Source: Serratia fonticola (lineage in GTDB: Bacteria > Pseudomonadota > Gammaproteobacteria > Enterobacterales > Enterobacteriaceae). From it: a stretch of DNA of 64,000 nt. This document shows positions 53,636 to 60,781 of the stretch, piece by piece. The stretch lies in contig NZ_VFMK01000001.1 in NCBI RefSeq assembly GCF_006715025.1, forward strand, positions 4,526,001 through 4,590,000. The letters are read 5' to 3'. Within the stretch, counting starts at the first letter, position 1; each line of letters starts with the position of its first letter. The notes under the pieces are model-generated. The model had not been told where the DNA came from, ran no database searches, and saw only the letters and a list, made by a program, of their open reading frames with translations. Position numbers and translations under genes: made by a program.

Positions 53636-53656
53636 TACCTGAACCGTTTGTCACCC

Positions 53657-53686
53657 AAGCCCCGTTGCTGCTCAACGGGGCTTTTT
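53657..53686 (+). terminator. rpmE2-rpmJ2 terminator
   Basis: AAGCCCCGTTG-CTGCT-CAACGGGGCTT followed by TTTATC: an 11-bp perfect stem. Confidence 0.9.
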
Positions 53687-53739
53687 ATCGAGAAGAGCCT
53701 GAATGCGAGGAGCTCCACCGATTACGGTGGGGATAAAAC

Positions 53740-54618
53740 TTACTTCATACTGCCAACAATCGTTTTAACATTGTGCTTAAACGCCTGAATATACGTGGCT
53801 GCGGGGCCTTGCGGTTTGGATAACGCCTCCGGATACAGTTCCCCACCGGCTTTTGCCCCTGTCGCCGCCGCAATCTGCTTCACCAGGCGCGGATCGGTTT
53901 GGTTCTCAATAAAGTAAGCATTCACCTTTTCCTGTTTTATCTGCTTAATCAAACTGGCGACGCCACTGGCACTGGCTTCAGCTTCGGTAGAAAAACCGAC
54001 TGGGGCCAGGAAGGTGACGCCGTATTCTTGCCCAAAATAGCCAAAAGCGTCATGGCTGGTCAGAACTTTACGTTTTTGCATTGGCACCACCGCAAACTGA
54101 GCCTTCGCCCAACTGTCGAGTTGCTGGAGTTGCTGGATATAGTCGGTACCACGCTGGCGGAAATAGCTGGCGTCTTCTGGATCGGCGGCAATCAGCGCAT
54201 TCATCACGTTAGTCGCGTACTGCACGCCATTTTTCATACTGTTCCAAGCGTGCGGATCGGTGATCGTCTTCCCATCTTCCTCCATGCTGCGTGATGTGAT
54301 GCCTCTAGATGCGCTGATTACGGGTCCCCGATAACCAGAGGCCCCCACCAGACGGTCAATCCATCCCTCAAGCCCCAACCCGCTGACAAAAACGATCTCG
54401 GCTTGCGATAATTGCTTGCTATCCTGCGGCGAAGGTTCAAAGCTGTGCGGATCGCCATTCGGCCCGACCAACGTGCTAACCTGCACATGATCGCCCCCCA
54501 CCTGTTTAACGATATCGCCAAGAATAGAAAAACTGGCTACCGCCTCAACGGTTTTTGCCTGCACCAAGGGGCTGGCGAGCAGAGCAGCTGCCACCAGTGT
54601 TAAGGATAAAGATTTCAT
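53740..54618 (-). CDS. Zinc/metal ABC transporter substrate-binding protein (ZnuA/TroA type)
   Basis: A 292-residue periplasmic cluster A-I metal-binding protein. The signal peptide is MKSLSLTLVAAALLASPLVQ (A). Likely metal ligands are the His in GDPHSFEPSPQD, the His in TDPHAWNS, the His in TSHDAFGYFG and an acidic residue in ENQTDPRLV. It lacks the long His-rich loop typical of ZnuA. AAGGA before ATG 54618 is preferred over the ATG 5 codons upstream. It is the last gene of the Zur-box operon, 25 bases after the permease, so zinc is the likely substrate. Confidence 0.9.
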   Translation of the reverse strand: MKSLSLTLVAAALLASPLVQAKTVEAVASFSILGDIVKQVGGDHVQVSTLVGPNGDPHSFEPSPQDSKQLSQAEIVFVSGLGLEGWIDRLVGASGYRGPVISASRGITSRSMEEDGKTITDPHAWNSMKNGVQYATNVMNALIAADPEDASYFRQRGTDYIQQLQQLDSWAKAQFAVVPMQKRKVLTSHDAFGYFGQEYGVTFLAPVGFSTEAEASASGVASLIKQIKQEKVNAYFIENQTDPRLVKQIAAATGAKAGGELYPEALSKPQGPAATYIQAFKHNVKTIVGSMK

Positions 54619-54643
54619 GATTTTTCCTTGCAAAGGTCACTTC

Positions 54644-55501
54644 TCAACGACGCGCGAAACGGTAGATCCCCCCGCGAGTCCCGAACAGAATCGAAATAAA
54701 AAATATCACGCTGGCACTAAGCACTATCGCCGGACCCGCTGGCAGCGAGGCATAGTACGACCATTCCAAACCAATCAGGCTGGCCAGTAGCCCAATGCCC
54801 ATTGCGGCTGCCAACGTCTGCGGCAGATCGCGCGCCCAAAAGCGGGCGCTGGCGGCCGGGAGCATCATCAGCCCGACTGACATCAAGGTGCCGAGGATTT
54901 GAAAACCGGCTACCAGATTGATCACCACCAAGGCAAGAAATAATCCGTGAACCCACGCCAGCCAGCCGGGGGCGCTGACACGTAAGAAAGTGCTATCAAA
55001 AGATTCAATGACCAGAGCACGGTATAGCAACGCTAGCACCAGTAAAGAAAGGCTGGCAATCATACCGACCATCACCATCGCCTGCCCATCCACAGCCAGA
55101 ATCGAGCCAAATAACACATGTAACAGATCGACACTGGATCCCCGCAGAGAGACTAACGTCACCCCCAACGCCAGCGAGCCAAGATAAAAACCGGCAAAGC
55201 TGGCGTCCTCTTTCAACGGCGTCTTACGACTCACCAGCCCCGACAGCATCGCAACGGCTAACCCGGCAATAAATCCCCCCACGCCCATCGCCACCAGTGA
55301 CATACCGGATATCAAGTAGCCGATCGCCGCACCGGGCAATACCGCGTGTGAAAGCGCATCGCCAACCAGACTCATCCTGCGTAATAACAAGAAGACGCCT
55401 AACGGTGCAGCACTGAGCGATAACGCCAGGCAGGCGATCAATGCTCTGCGCATAAAACCAAAGGAAGCAAAAGGATCGATCAGCAAATGGAACAGCATCA
55501 T
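54644..55501 (-). CDS. Zinc/metal ABC transporter permease (ZnuB type)
   Basis: A 285-residue integral membrane protein of the ABC-3 metal permease family with eight to nine hydrophobic helices; APLGVFLLLRRMSLVGDALS and HAVLPGAAIGYLISG are the family's signature region. The ATG at 55501 overlaps the ATPase stop by 4 bases (ATGA), so it is translationally coupled. A longer upstream frame (to 55576) lies inside the ATPase gene and is rejected. Confidence 0.9.
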   Translation of the reverse strand: MMLFHLLIDPFASFGFMRRALIACLALSLSAAPLGVFLLLRRMSLVGDALSHAVLPGAAIGYLISGMSLVAMGVGGFIAGLAVAMLSGLVSRKTPLKEDASFAGFYLGSLALGVTLVSLRGSSVDLLHVLFGSILAVDGQAMVMVGMIASLSLLVLALLYRALVIESFDSTFLRVSAPGWLAWVHGLFLALVVINLVAGFQILGTLMSVGLMMLPAASARFWARDLPQTLAAAMGIGLLASLIGLEWSYYASLPAGPAIVLSASVIFFISILFGTRGGIYRFARR

Positions 55502-56193
55502 CGAGCCCCCGCCATAGCCGCCATCGGCAAGGGAAAATGTGCCAAAACCCGATCGGCATGATCCCAACGGCAACATTCCGTGGTAAGCAGCAGCACGTCA
55601 GGGAAATGGTTAGCGACTGTCGATATGTCGTGCAATACGGCGATCACCGTTTTGCCTTGCTGATGCAGTTGTTCGATCACCTGCAACAGCAACTGAGTGG
55701 TACCGGCATCAATACCGGTGAAAGGTTCATCCAGCAAAATCAATGGTGCCTGCTGTACCAGCAAACGCGCAAATAACACCCGTTGTAGCTGCCCTCCTGA
55801 GAGCTCACCGACCGGGACTCGGGCCATCGCACTCATACCGACATTGTCCAACGCGCTGGCTATTTGCCGCATAGCGCGCTGATTTATGCCGCCAAACAAA
55901 CCACTTTGCGGCCAGCATCCCATTGCAACCACGTCGTTGACCAGAATAGGAAATTGCCGATCCAGCTCGGCCTGTTGCGGCAGATAAGCCATCGCAGGCG
56001 GCTTTCCCCCGACAAAATCAAGATTGCCACCGATCAAGGGATGCAGCCCAGCCAATGACTTCAGCAACGTAGATTTACCCGCACCATTAATCCCCATTAC
56101 TGCCGTCAATGAACCTGTAGCAAATTGACCACATAGCGGGGGAAACAACGGCGTATTGTCATATCCGACAACGACTTTTCGTAATGTCATCAT
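55498..56193 (-). CDS. Zinc/metal ABC transporter ATP-binding protein (ZnuC type)
   Basis: A 231-residue ABC ATPase: Walker A GINGAGKST, Q-loop LPQQAELD, signature LSGGQLQRVLFAR, Walker B LILLDEPF and switch His in VLHDIST. A GTG 11 codons upstream (56226) is possible, but the ATGATG at 56193-56188 overlaps the stop of a 41-residue upstream ORF by ATGA, the same junction as the next gene pair, so 56193 is preferred. It belongs to the Zur-box operon together with permease and binding protein. Confidence 0.9.
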   Translation of the reverse strand: MMTLRKVVVGYDNTPLFPPLCGQFATGSLTAVMGINGAGKSTLLKSLAGLHPLIGGNLDFVGGKPPAMAYLPQQAELDRQFPILVNDVVAMGCWPQSGLFGGINQRAMRQIASALDNVGMSAMARVPVGELSGGQLQRVLFARLLVQQAPLILLDEPFTGIDAGTTQLLLQVIEQLHQQGKTVIAVLHDISTVANHFPDVLLLTTECCRWDHADRVLAHFPLPMAAMAGAR

Positions 56194-56315
56194 GGCAGCG
56201 CCACCGCCCAGACAATGGTCAACCACAGGAAAAGCAGCAGCACGATAACAACGCTACAGCGTAGGGCCGCCGAAACCGTAAACAGAGTTGCAGGAAATAG
56301 AGAAGGCATACGCAT
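56190..56315 (-). CDS. Candidate 41-residue single-pass membrane peptide leading the zinc transporter operon
   Basis: The frame ATG (56315) to TGA (56190) encodes MRMPSLFPATLFTVSAALRC, then SVVIVLLLFLWLTIVWAVAL and a final P. It has a short basic N-part and a strongly hydrophobic helix at about 22-40. It starts 22 bases after the Zur box and its stop overlaps the ATPase ATG by 4 bases. No good Shine-Dalgarno sequence is seen before either ATG (56315 or 56309). Not in the usual annotation of ZnuABC-type operons; it may be a coupled leader, a small transporter subunit, or chance. Confidence 0.45.
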   Translation of the reverse strand: MRMPSLFPATLFTVSAALRCSVVIVLLLFLWLTIVWAVALP

Positions 56316-56336
56316 TGTGATAAAGACCAAGCTTTT

Positions 56337-56353
56337 ATGTTATAGTATAACAT
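56337..56353. promoter_or_regulatory. Zur box before the zinc transporter operon
   Basis: ATGTTATA-G-TATAACAT is a perfect 17-bp palindrome, nearly identical to the box before rpmE2. It indicates Zur repression of the minus-strand transporter operon and supports zinc as its substrate. Confidence 0.9.
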
Positions 56354-57066
56354 CACATAAAATAGTGAAGTTCAAGCTTGATGTCGGGGCAAGATGCAAC
56401 TAAACGTAACGTGATGCTTATTACCTTAAACCGAAGCCCTGCGCTGCCAAGTACGTAACACAAAGTAAAAGAATCCTATTCAATAAAAATGTTTGCCCAT
56501 CCGGGAGAGAAAAGGAGTAAGATAGAGGGATAGAATGTGGTAGAACTAGATATCCATACCTGTTTCGCTAGGCTGAGGCTCTAAAGTAGGCACACTTTCT
56601 GTAAAACAATTAAAGAAAGTGATCGGTAATCAATTAGTAGACCTGATTCCTATACTGACAAAAGGGCTGTTTTTTATTCAGAGAACACCCGGCATGCTGA
56701 AAGCTCATTAGCGATCATTGAGATTAAACGGTTCGGCAATAACGAGTATTCAATGGGTTACTGCGAGCAATGGTCAAGTTTCAATGTGTATCTGGATATC
56801 AGTAGTGGTGAATACATTAATGATGTTGTCACGTTTACCCTGACGGAAAAGGGTTTGGTGTTAGACGTAATCGATAACTTGCGCCCATCTACCGCTGATG
56901 AATTGTAAGTTTAGGTAATAGTAACAGGCCAGATGGCAAAAAATGATTTATATTTTAAAGGTAGAAAGTTTATTAACCCAGCGTTTAACAACTTCTGCTT
57001 ATGATGTAAGTCAGTGTACTCACATAGTGTTATCAACACCGAAATTAAGACTGACGGGGGGATGAT
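56354..57066. other. Gap between the Zur operon and tomB
   Basis: A+T-rich and without an intact gene. It holds the remnant at 56577-56908 and the tomB promoter region. In E. coli acrB and tomB are direct neighbours, so this whole stretch is part of the extra DNA between them. Confidence 0.5.
56577..56908 (+). pseudogene. Frameshifted gene remnant before tomB
   Basis: Two overlapping open frames join at a run of six T (56670-56675). Phase one reads KVGTLSVKQLKKVIGNQLVD, LIPILTKGLFF; adding one T continues as YSENTRHAESSLAIIEIKRF, GNNEYSMGYCEQWSSFNVYL, TLTEKGLVLDVIDNLRPSTA, DEL to TAA at 56908. No start codon or Shine-Dalgarno sequence is evident at the 5' side, and a TGA precedes it. It looks like a decayed, 5'-truncated gene of about 110 codons. 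Family not recognised. Confidence 0.5.
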
Positions 57067-57435
57067 ATGGATGAGTATTCGCCTAAAAGGCACGATATTG
57101 CTCAACTCAAATTCTTGTGTGAAAATTTGTACGACGAAGGCATCGCCACTTTGGGTGACAGCCACCACGGTTGGGTAAACGATCCTACGTCCGCCGTCAA
57201 TCTTCAACTTAATGAGTTGATTGAACATATTGCTTCGTTTGTAATGAGTTTTAAAATTAAATACATGGACGAAAGTGATTTGTCGGAGTTAGTCGAAGAG
57301 TATCTCGACGATACCTATACACTGTTCAGCAGTTATGGCATTAATGACTCCGATTTGCGCCGCTGGCAAAAAACCAAGGCGCGAACATTCAGAATGTTCT
57401 CAGGAGAGGGCATCTGTACCACGATGAAAACTTAG
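57067..57435 (+). CDS. tomB: Hha antitoxin/modulator TomB (YbaJ)
   Basis: A 122-residue protein with the highly conserved start MDEYSPKRHDIAQLKFLCEN, then SHHGWVNDPTSAVNLQLNEL and DDTYTLFSSYGINDSDLRRW. TomB counteracts Hha, and the pair has been described as a toxin-antitoxin-like couple affecting biofilm and conjugation. GGGGG lies 5 bases before the ATG. It is upstream of hha in the same direction with 50 bases between, as in E. coli. Confidence 0.95.
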   Translation: MDEYSPKRHDIAQLKFLCENLYDEGIATLGDSHHGWVNDPTSAVNLQLNELIEHIASFVMSFKIKYMDESDLSELVEEYLDDTYTLFSSYGINDSDLRRWQKTKARTFRMFSGEGICTTMKT

Positions 57436-57485
57436 AGGATAATTATCCTCATATAATTCTACGGTTAATAAGATTAAAGGTTACC

Positions 57486-57689
57486 ATGACAAAAATTGAC
57501 TATCTGATGCGTTTGCGTAAATGCACCACGATTGACACCCTCGAACGTGTGATCGAGAAAAATAAGTACGAACTCTCTGACGATGAGCTAGAGTTGTTCT
57601 ACTCTGCTGCAGATCACCGCCTTGCCGAACTGACCATGAACAAGTTGTACGATAAAATCCCGGTTGCCGTTTGGAAATTCGTAAGATAA
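57486..57689 (+). CDS. hha: Nucleoid-associated modulator Hha
   Basis: A 67-residue protein: TKIDYLMRLRKCTTIDTLER, VIEKNKYELSDDELELFYSA and ADHRLAELTMNKLYDKIPVA. It binds H-NS/StpA and helps silence acquired A+T-rich genes. It is a few residues shorter at the N-terminus than E. coli Hha (72). AAAGG lies 5 bases before the ATG. Confidence 0.95.
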   Translation: MTKIDYLMRLRKCTTIDTLERVIEKNKYELSDDELELFYSAADHRLAELTMNKLYDKIPVAVWKFVR

Positions 57690-57708
57690 TCAAAGTAACG
57701 TCGCACTG

Positions 57709-57728
57709 AGCCGATAATACTATCGGCT
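57709..57728 (+). terminator. hha terminator
   Basis: AGCCGATA-ATAC-TATCGGCT followed by TCAAT. A perfect 8-bp stem with a weak T-tail, between convergent hha and the LysR gene. Confidence 0.55.
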
Positions 57729-57765
57729 TCAATGAGGGTATAGGCCAGGTCGTTTTCTTATAAAA

Positions 57766-58698
57766 TCAAGGTAGCTTGCTTCTTTTCTGAAAATCCTGCA
57801 GAAGTAATTGAAAACACTTTTCAATTAATGGCGGGGAATTTTGCTTTACACTGCGCATTAAGGCTACAGTGCGGCTTAGCATTGGCTGTTGTAAATGAAC
57901 AATGGTTAATTCTTCATCATGCAAGTGTGTGGTATAAAGTAACGGCAAAATAGCAACGGCTAATTGTGAACGTACCAGTCCATACAAGGTTTCAAGAAAA
58001 TCGACCTGATAGCGTGCCGTCAAATTCAAGCGATGGCTTTCTGCTAGCGCTAGCACTAATCTGCTAATATTTCCTTTCGAAAATACCGCAATATCCCTGC
58101 GACTTAATTGGCGCCAGGGTAAGTGTCGTGATTCTGCCAAAGGATCATCGCAACGCATCACCACCACAAATGGATCTTCCTGCAAGGGGTAAATTTCCAA
58201 GCTCTCTGGTACCGAACTGTCCAAAGCCCCAATACCGAAATCTATCTGCCCATTTTCCAATTGTACTAACAGAGAGTCATTGGTTTGGTCATGGAATTCA
58301 ATGCGTAAACGGGGAAAATGCTCGGCCAGCAAGCGTGGTACGGCCGGGAATAACAGGCTGCTCACCGAAGGCACCAAACCAATGCGCAGCGTACCATCCC
58401 CCCCGGCCAGCATAATGCGCTGCATATCATCAAAGGCGCTATGGGCCACGTTGAGCAGCCGCTCCGCGTGAGGTAAGATTGCCGTCCCCAGCTCAGTCAA
58501 CGTGACTGAAGAGGCCGCACGGTTAACCAGTTTCCCACCAAGCATCGATTCAATTTGACGCAGTGCGCTACTTAACGCGGGTTGACTGATTGCCAGGCGA
58601 TTGGCGGTATCGGTGAAATGCCGCAATTGCGCCAGGGTAACAAAATACTGAATTTGCTTTAAAGAAAGTGCAGGCAAGCGACGCCATGGCTCAGACAT
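57766..58698 (-). CDS. LysR-type regulator divergent from adenine deaminase
   Basis: A 310-residue LysR regulator. The HTH (LKQIQYFVTLAQLRHFTDTA, NRLAISQPALSSALRQIESM, LGGKLV) is at about 12-65, and a periplasmic-binding-like effector domain follows (GTLRIGLVPSVSSLLFPAVP). It faces ade-permease across a 134-base gap that carries two AAACGTTT palindromes. It may control adenine use, although its ligand is unknown. Confidence 0.88.
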   Translation of the reverse strand: MSEPWRRLPALSLKQIQYFVTLAQLRHFTDTANRLAISQPALSSALRQIESMLGGKLVNRAASSVTLTELGTAILPHAERLLNVAHSAFDDMQRIMLAGGDGTLRIGLVPSVSSLLFPAVPRLLAEHFPRLRIEFHDQTNDSLLVQLENGQIDFGIGALDSSVPESLEIYPLQEDPFVVVMRCDDPLAESRHLPWRQLSRRDIAVFSKGNISRLVLALAESHRLNLTARYQVDFLETLYGLVRSQLAVAILPLLYTTHLHDEELTIVHLQQPMLSRTVALMRSVKQNSPPLIEKCFQLLLQDFQKRSKLP

Positions 58699-58722
58699 AT
58701 CAGGATCTGCCGGGAAATAGGT

Positions 58723-58748
58723 AAACGTTTGCTACAGCATAAACGTTT
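58723..58748. promoter_or_regulatory. Tandem AAACGTTT palindromes upstream of ade
   Basis: Two copies of AAACGTTT (58723-58730 and 58741-58748), 18 bp apart centre to centre, lie between the LysR gene and ade. Their context (GTAAACGTTTGC, ATAAACGTTTCT) resembles the PurR core (GCAAACGTTTTC). They could bind PurR or the divergent LysR regulator; which one is unresolved. Confidence 0.5.
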
Positions 58749-58832
58749 CTTATCGCGCAATAAATTAAATCATCTGTGCAATTCCGTTCTGCCCACCTAC
58801 ATTAAACCCCTATTTTTATGCTGGGAATGACC

Positions 58833-60620
58833 ATGACCCTTTATTCTGTCAGTAGCAACGTGCGCCAGCAGGCCATTCAGGCAGCACTAGGCAACACGCC
58901 GTTCGATCTTTTGCTGACCAACGCGAATCTGGTTGATATGGTTACAGGGGAAATCCGCTCGGTTGATGTTGGCATCGTAGGCCCATTGATTGCCAGCGTT
59001 CATCCTTGCGGCGCCCTAACTGCCGCACATCAGAGACACGATTTGGCAGGAGCCTATCTCAGCCCAGGTCTGATCGATACCCATGTTCACGTCGAGAGTT
59101 CCCATCTGCCACCAGAGCGCTATGCCGAAATTGTGGTGGCCCAAGGCACGACGACCATTTTCTGGGATCCCCATGAGTTAGCCAACGTTCTCGGCGTGGC
59201 GGGTGTGCGTTACGCGGTTGATGCCAGCCGCAATCTGCCTTTGCGCGTGATTTGTGCCGCTCCGTCCAGCGTCCCCTCGACGCCAGGGTTGGAAATGTCT
59301 GGTGCCGATTTCGCCGGTGCCGAAATGGATACCATGCTGTCCTGGCCCGAGGTGGCCGGTGTTGCAGAAGTGATGGATATGCATGGTGTACTGAATGGTA
59401 GCGCACGAATGCAGGAGATCCTCAATGCCGGTCTCAGCAGCGGAAAATTGATTGAAGGCCATGCGCGTGGCCTGAGCGGCGCCCAACTGCAAGCCTATCT
59501 GGCCGCTGGCGTAACTTCCGATCATGAACTGACCTCTGCAGCAGATGCTTTGGAGAAATTGCGGGCCGGACTGACGTTGGAAATACGCGGGTCCCATCCT
59601 TATCTGTTACCCGAAATTGTTGCCGCGCTAAAAACGTTGCCGCATTTCTCCTCACAGATCACCGTCTGCACCGATGATGTGCCACCGGATATGCTGCTGG
59701 AAAAAGGCGGCATCATCGCCCTGCTCAACGTGTTGATTGAACTGGGCCTACCCGCTACTGACGTACTACGTATGGCAACACTTAATGCCGCTATCCGCCT
59801 GCAGCGTAACGATCTGGGTCTGATTGCTGCCGGACGCATAGCCGATCTGGTGGTGTTTGACTCGCTGGAACACCTTGATGCGCAGTGCGTTTATGTCGCA
59901 GGCCAATGCCTGGCCCAGCAAGGTAAAATGCTGGCGCCGGTCGAAGCCACTCCTGGCGTCTGCGTGCCGCGCGATACGCTACGCCTGCCGCCGCTCGCTG
60001 GCGATGATTTCATTTTACGTGTGCCCACCATTCGCCATGGTAAAGCCACGTTACGCCATATTAAAGGCGCGCGCTTCACCCAGTGGGGTGAAACCACGGT
60101 GGACGTGCGCGACGGCAAGGTTCACATCCCTGAAGGGTTCAGCCTGATCTGGGTACAACACCGCCATGGTCGTCATCAGGCAAAACCGCAGCTTGCCTTA
60201 CTGGAAGGTTGGGGAGAATTGCGTGGTGCGATTGCCACCAGCTATTCCCACGACTCGCATAATCTGGTGGTTTTAGGGCGGGAACCCCGCGACATGGCCC
60301 TGGCTGCCAACGCCCTGATCGCCACCGGTGGCGGCATGGCTCTCAGCCAGAATGGAGAAATCCTGGCTCAGGTGGCAATGCCGATCGCGGGCATGCTTTC
60401 GGATCTGCCAGCAGAAGAACTGGCGAAGCAATTTAAAACCCTGCGCGATCTGAGCGCCAAAGTGGCTGACTGGGAGCCACCATATCGGGTTTTCAAAGCC
60501 ATCGAAGGCACCTGCCTGGCATGCAATGCCGGGCCGCACCTGACCGACCTCGGCCTGACCGATGGGACAACACGCCAGATTATCGATCCGCTGGTAGCCT
60601 GCTGGGAAACCCCAGCATAA
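58833..60620 (+). CDS. ade: Adenine deaminase Ade
   Basis: An amidohydrolase-family adenine deaminase that makes hypoxanthine and ammonia. Motifs: LSPGLIDTHVHVESSHLPPE (metal-binding HxH), TIFWDPHELANVLG, KLIEGHARGLSG, GVTSDHELTSA and TVCTDDVPPD; the C-terminal domain has GAIATSYSHDSHNLVVLG. The frame begins at ATG 58818 (600 residues), but GGGA 6 bases before ATG 58833 favours the shorter form (595); ATG 58827 is also possible. Adenine is thereby fed into the purine and, ultimately, ureide routes. It is followed by a purine-type permease. Confidence 0.94.
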   Translation: MTLYSVSSNVRQQAIQAALGNTPFDLLLTNANLVDMVTGEIRSVDVGIVGPLIASVHPCGALTAAHQRHDLAGAYLSPGLIDTHVHVESSHLPPERYAEIVVAQGTTTIFWDPHELANVLGVAGVRYAVDASRNLPLRVICAAPSSVPSTPGLEMSGADFAGAEMDTMLSWPEVAGVAEVMDMHGVLNGSARMQEILNAGLSSGKLIEGHARGLSGAQLQAYLAAGVTSDHELTSAADALEKLRAGLTLEIRGSHPYLLPEIVAALKTLPHFSSQITVCTDDVPPDMLLEKGGIIALLNVLIELGLPATDVLRMATLNAAIRLQRNDLGLIAAGRIADLVVFDSLEHLDAQCVYVAGQCLAQQGKMLAPVEATPGVCVPRDTLRLPPLAGDDFILRVPTIRHGKATLRHIKGARFTQWGETTVDVRDGKVHIPEGFSLIWVQHRHGRHQAKPQLALLEGWGELRGAIATSYSHDSHNLVVLGREPRDMALAANALIATGGGMALSQNGEILAQVAMPIAGMLSDLPAEELAKQFKTLRDLSAKVADWEPPYRVFKAIEGTCLACNAGPHLTDLGLTDGTTRQIIDPLVACWETPA

Positions 60621-60640
60621 CAACAATCACAATAATGAGA

Positions 60641-60762
60641 ATACCCTATGGATTTTAGGTTGCAGTTGGACATCCACCTCATTCCCTCCGCCACTGACTT
60701 CGCGAAGTGGCTGCAATGAGAGTACAGGTAACCAAGCTGCAGCCTGAAGGCCCACGGGGATA
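60641..60762. repeat. ERIC-like palindrome between ade and its permease
   Basis: The left arm ATACCCTATGGATTTTAGGT (plus TGCAGTTGG) is answered by the inverted right arm CCAAGCTGCAGCCTGAAGG, then CCCACGGGGATA. About 122 bp with a central CTTCGCGAAG. The same family as the copies at 36386, 38521 and 47378. It fills nearly all of the gap between two co-directional genes. Confidence 0.75.
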
Positions 60763-60781
60763 GTCGACAGGAGAGCCATTG

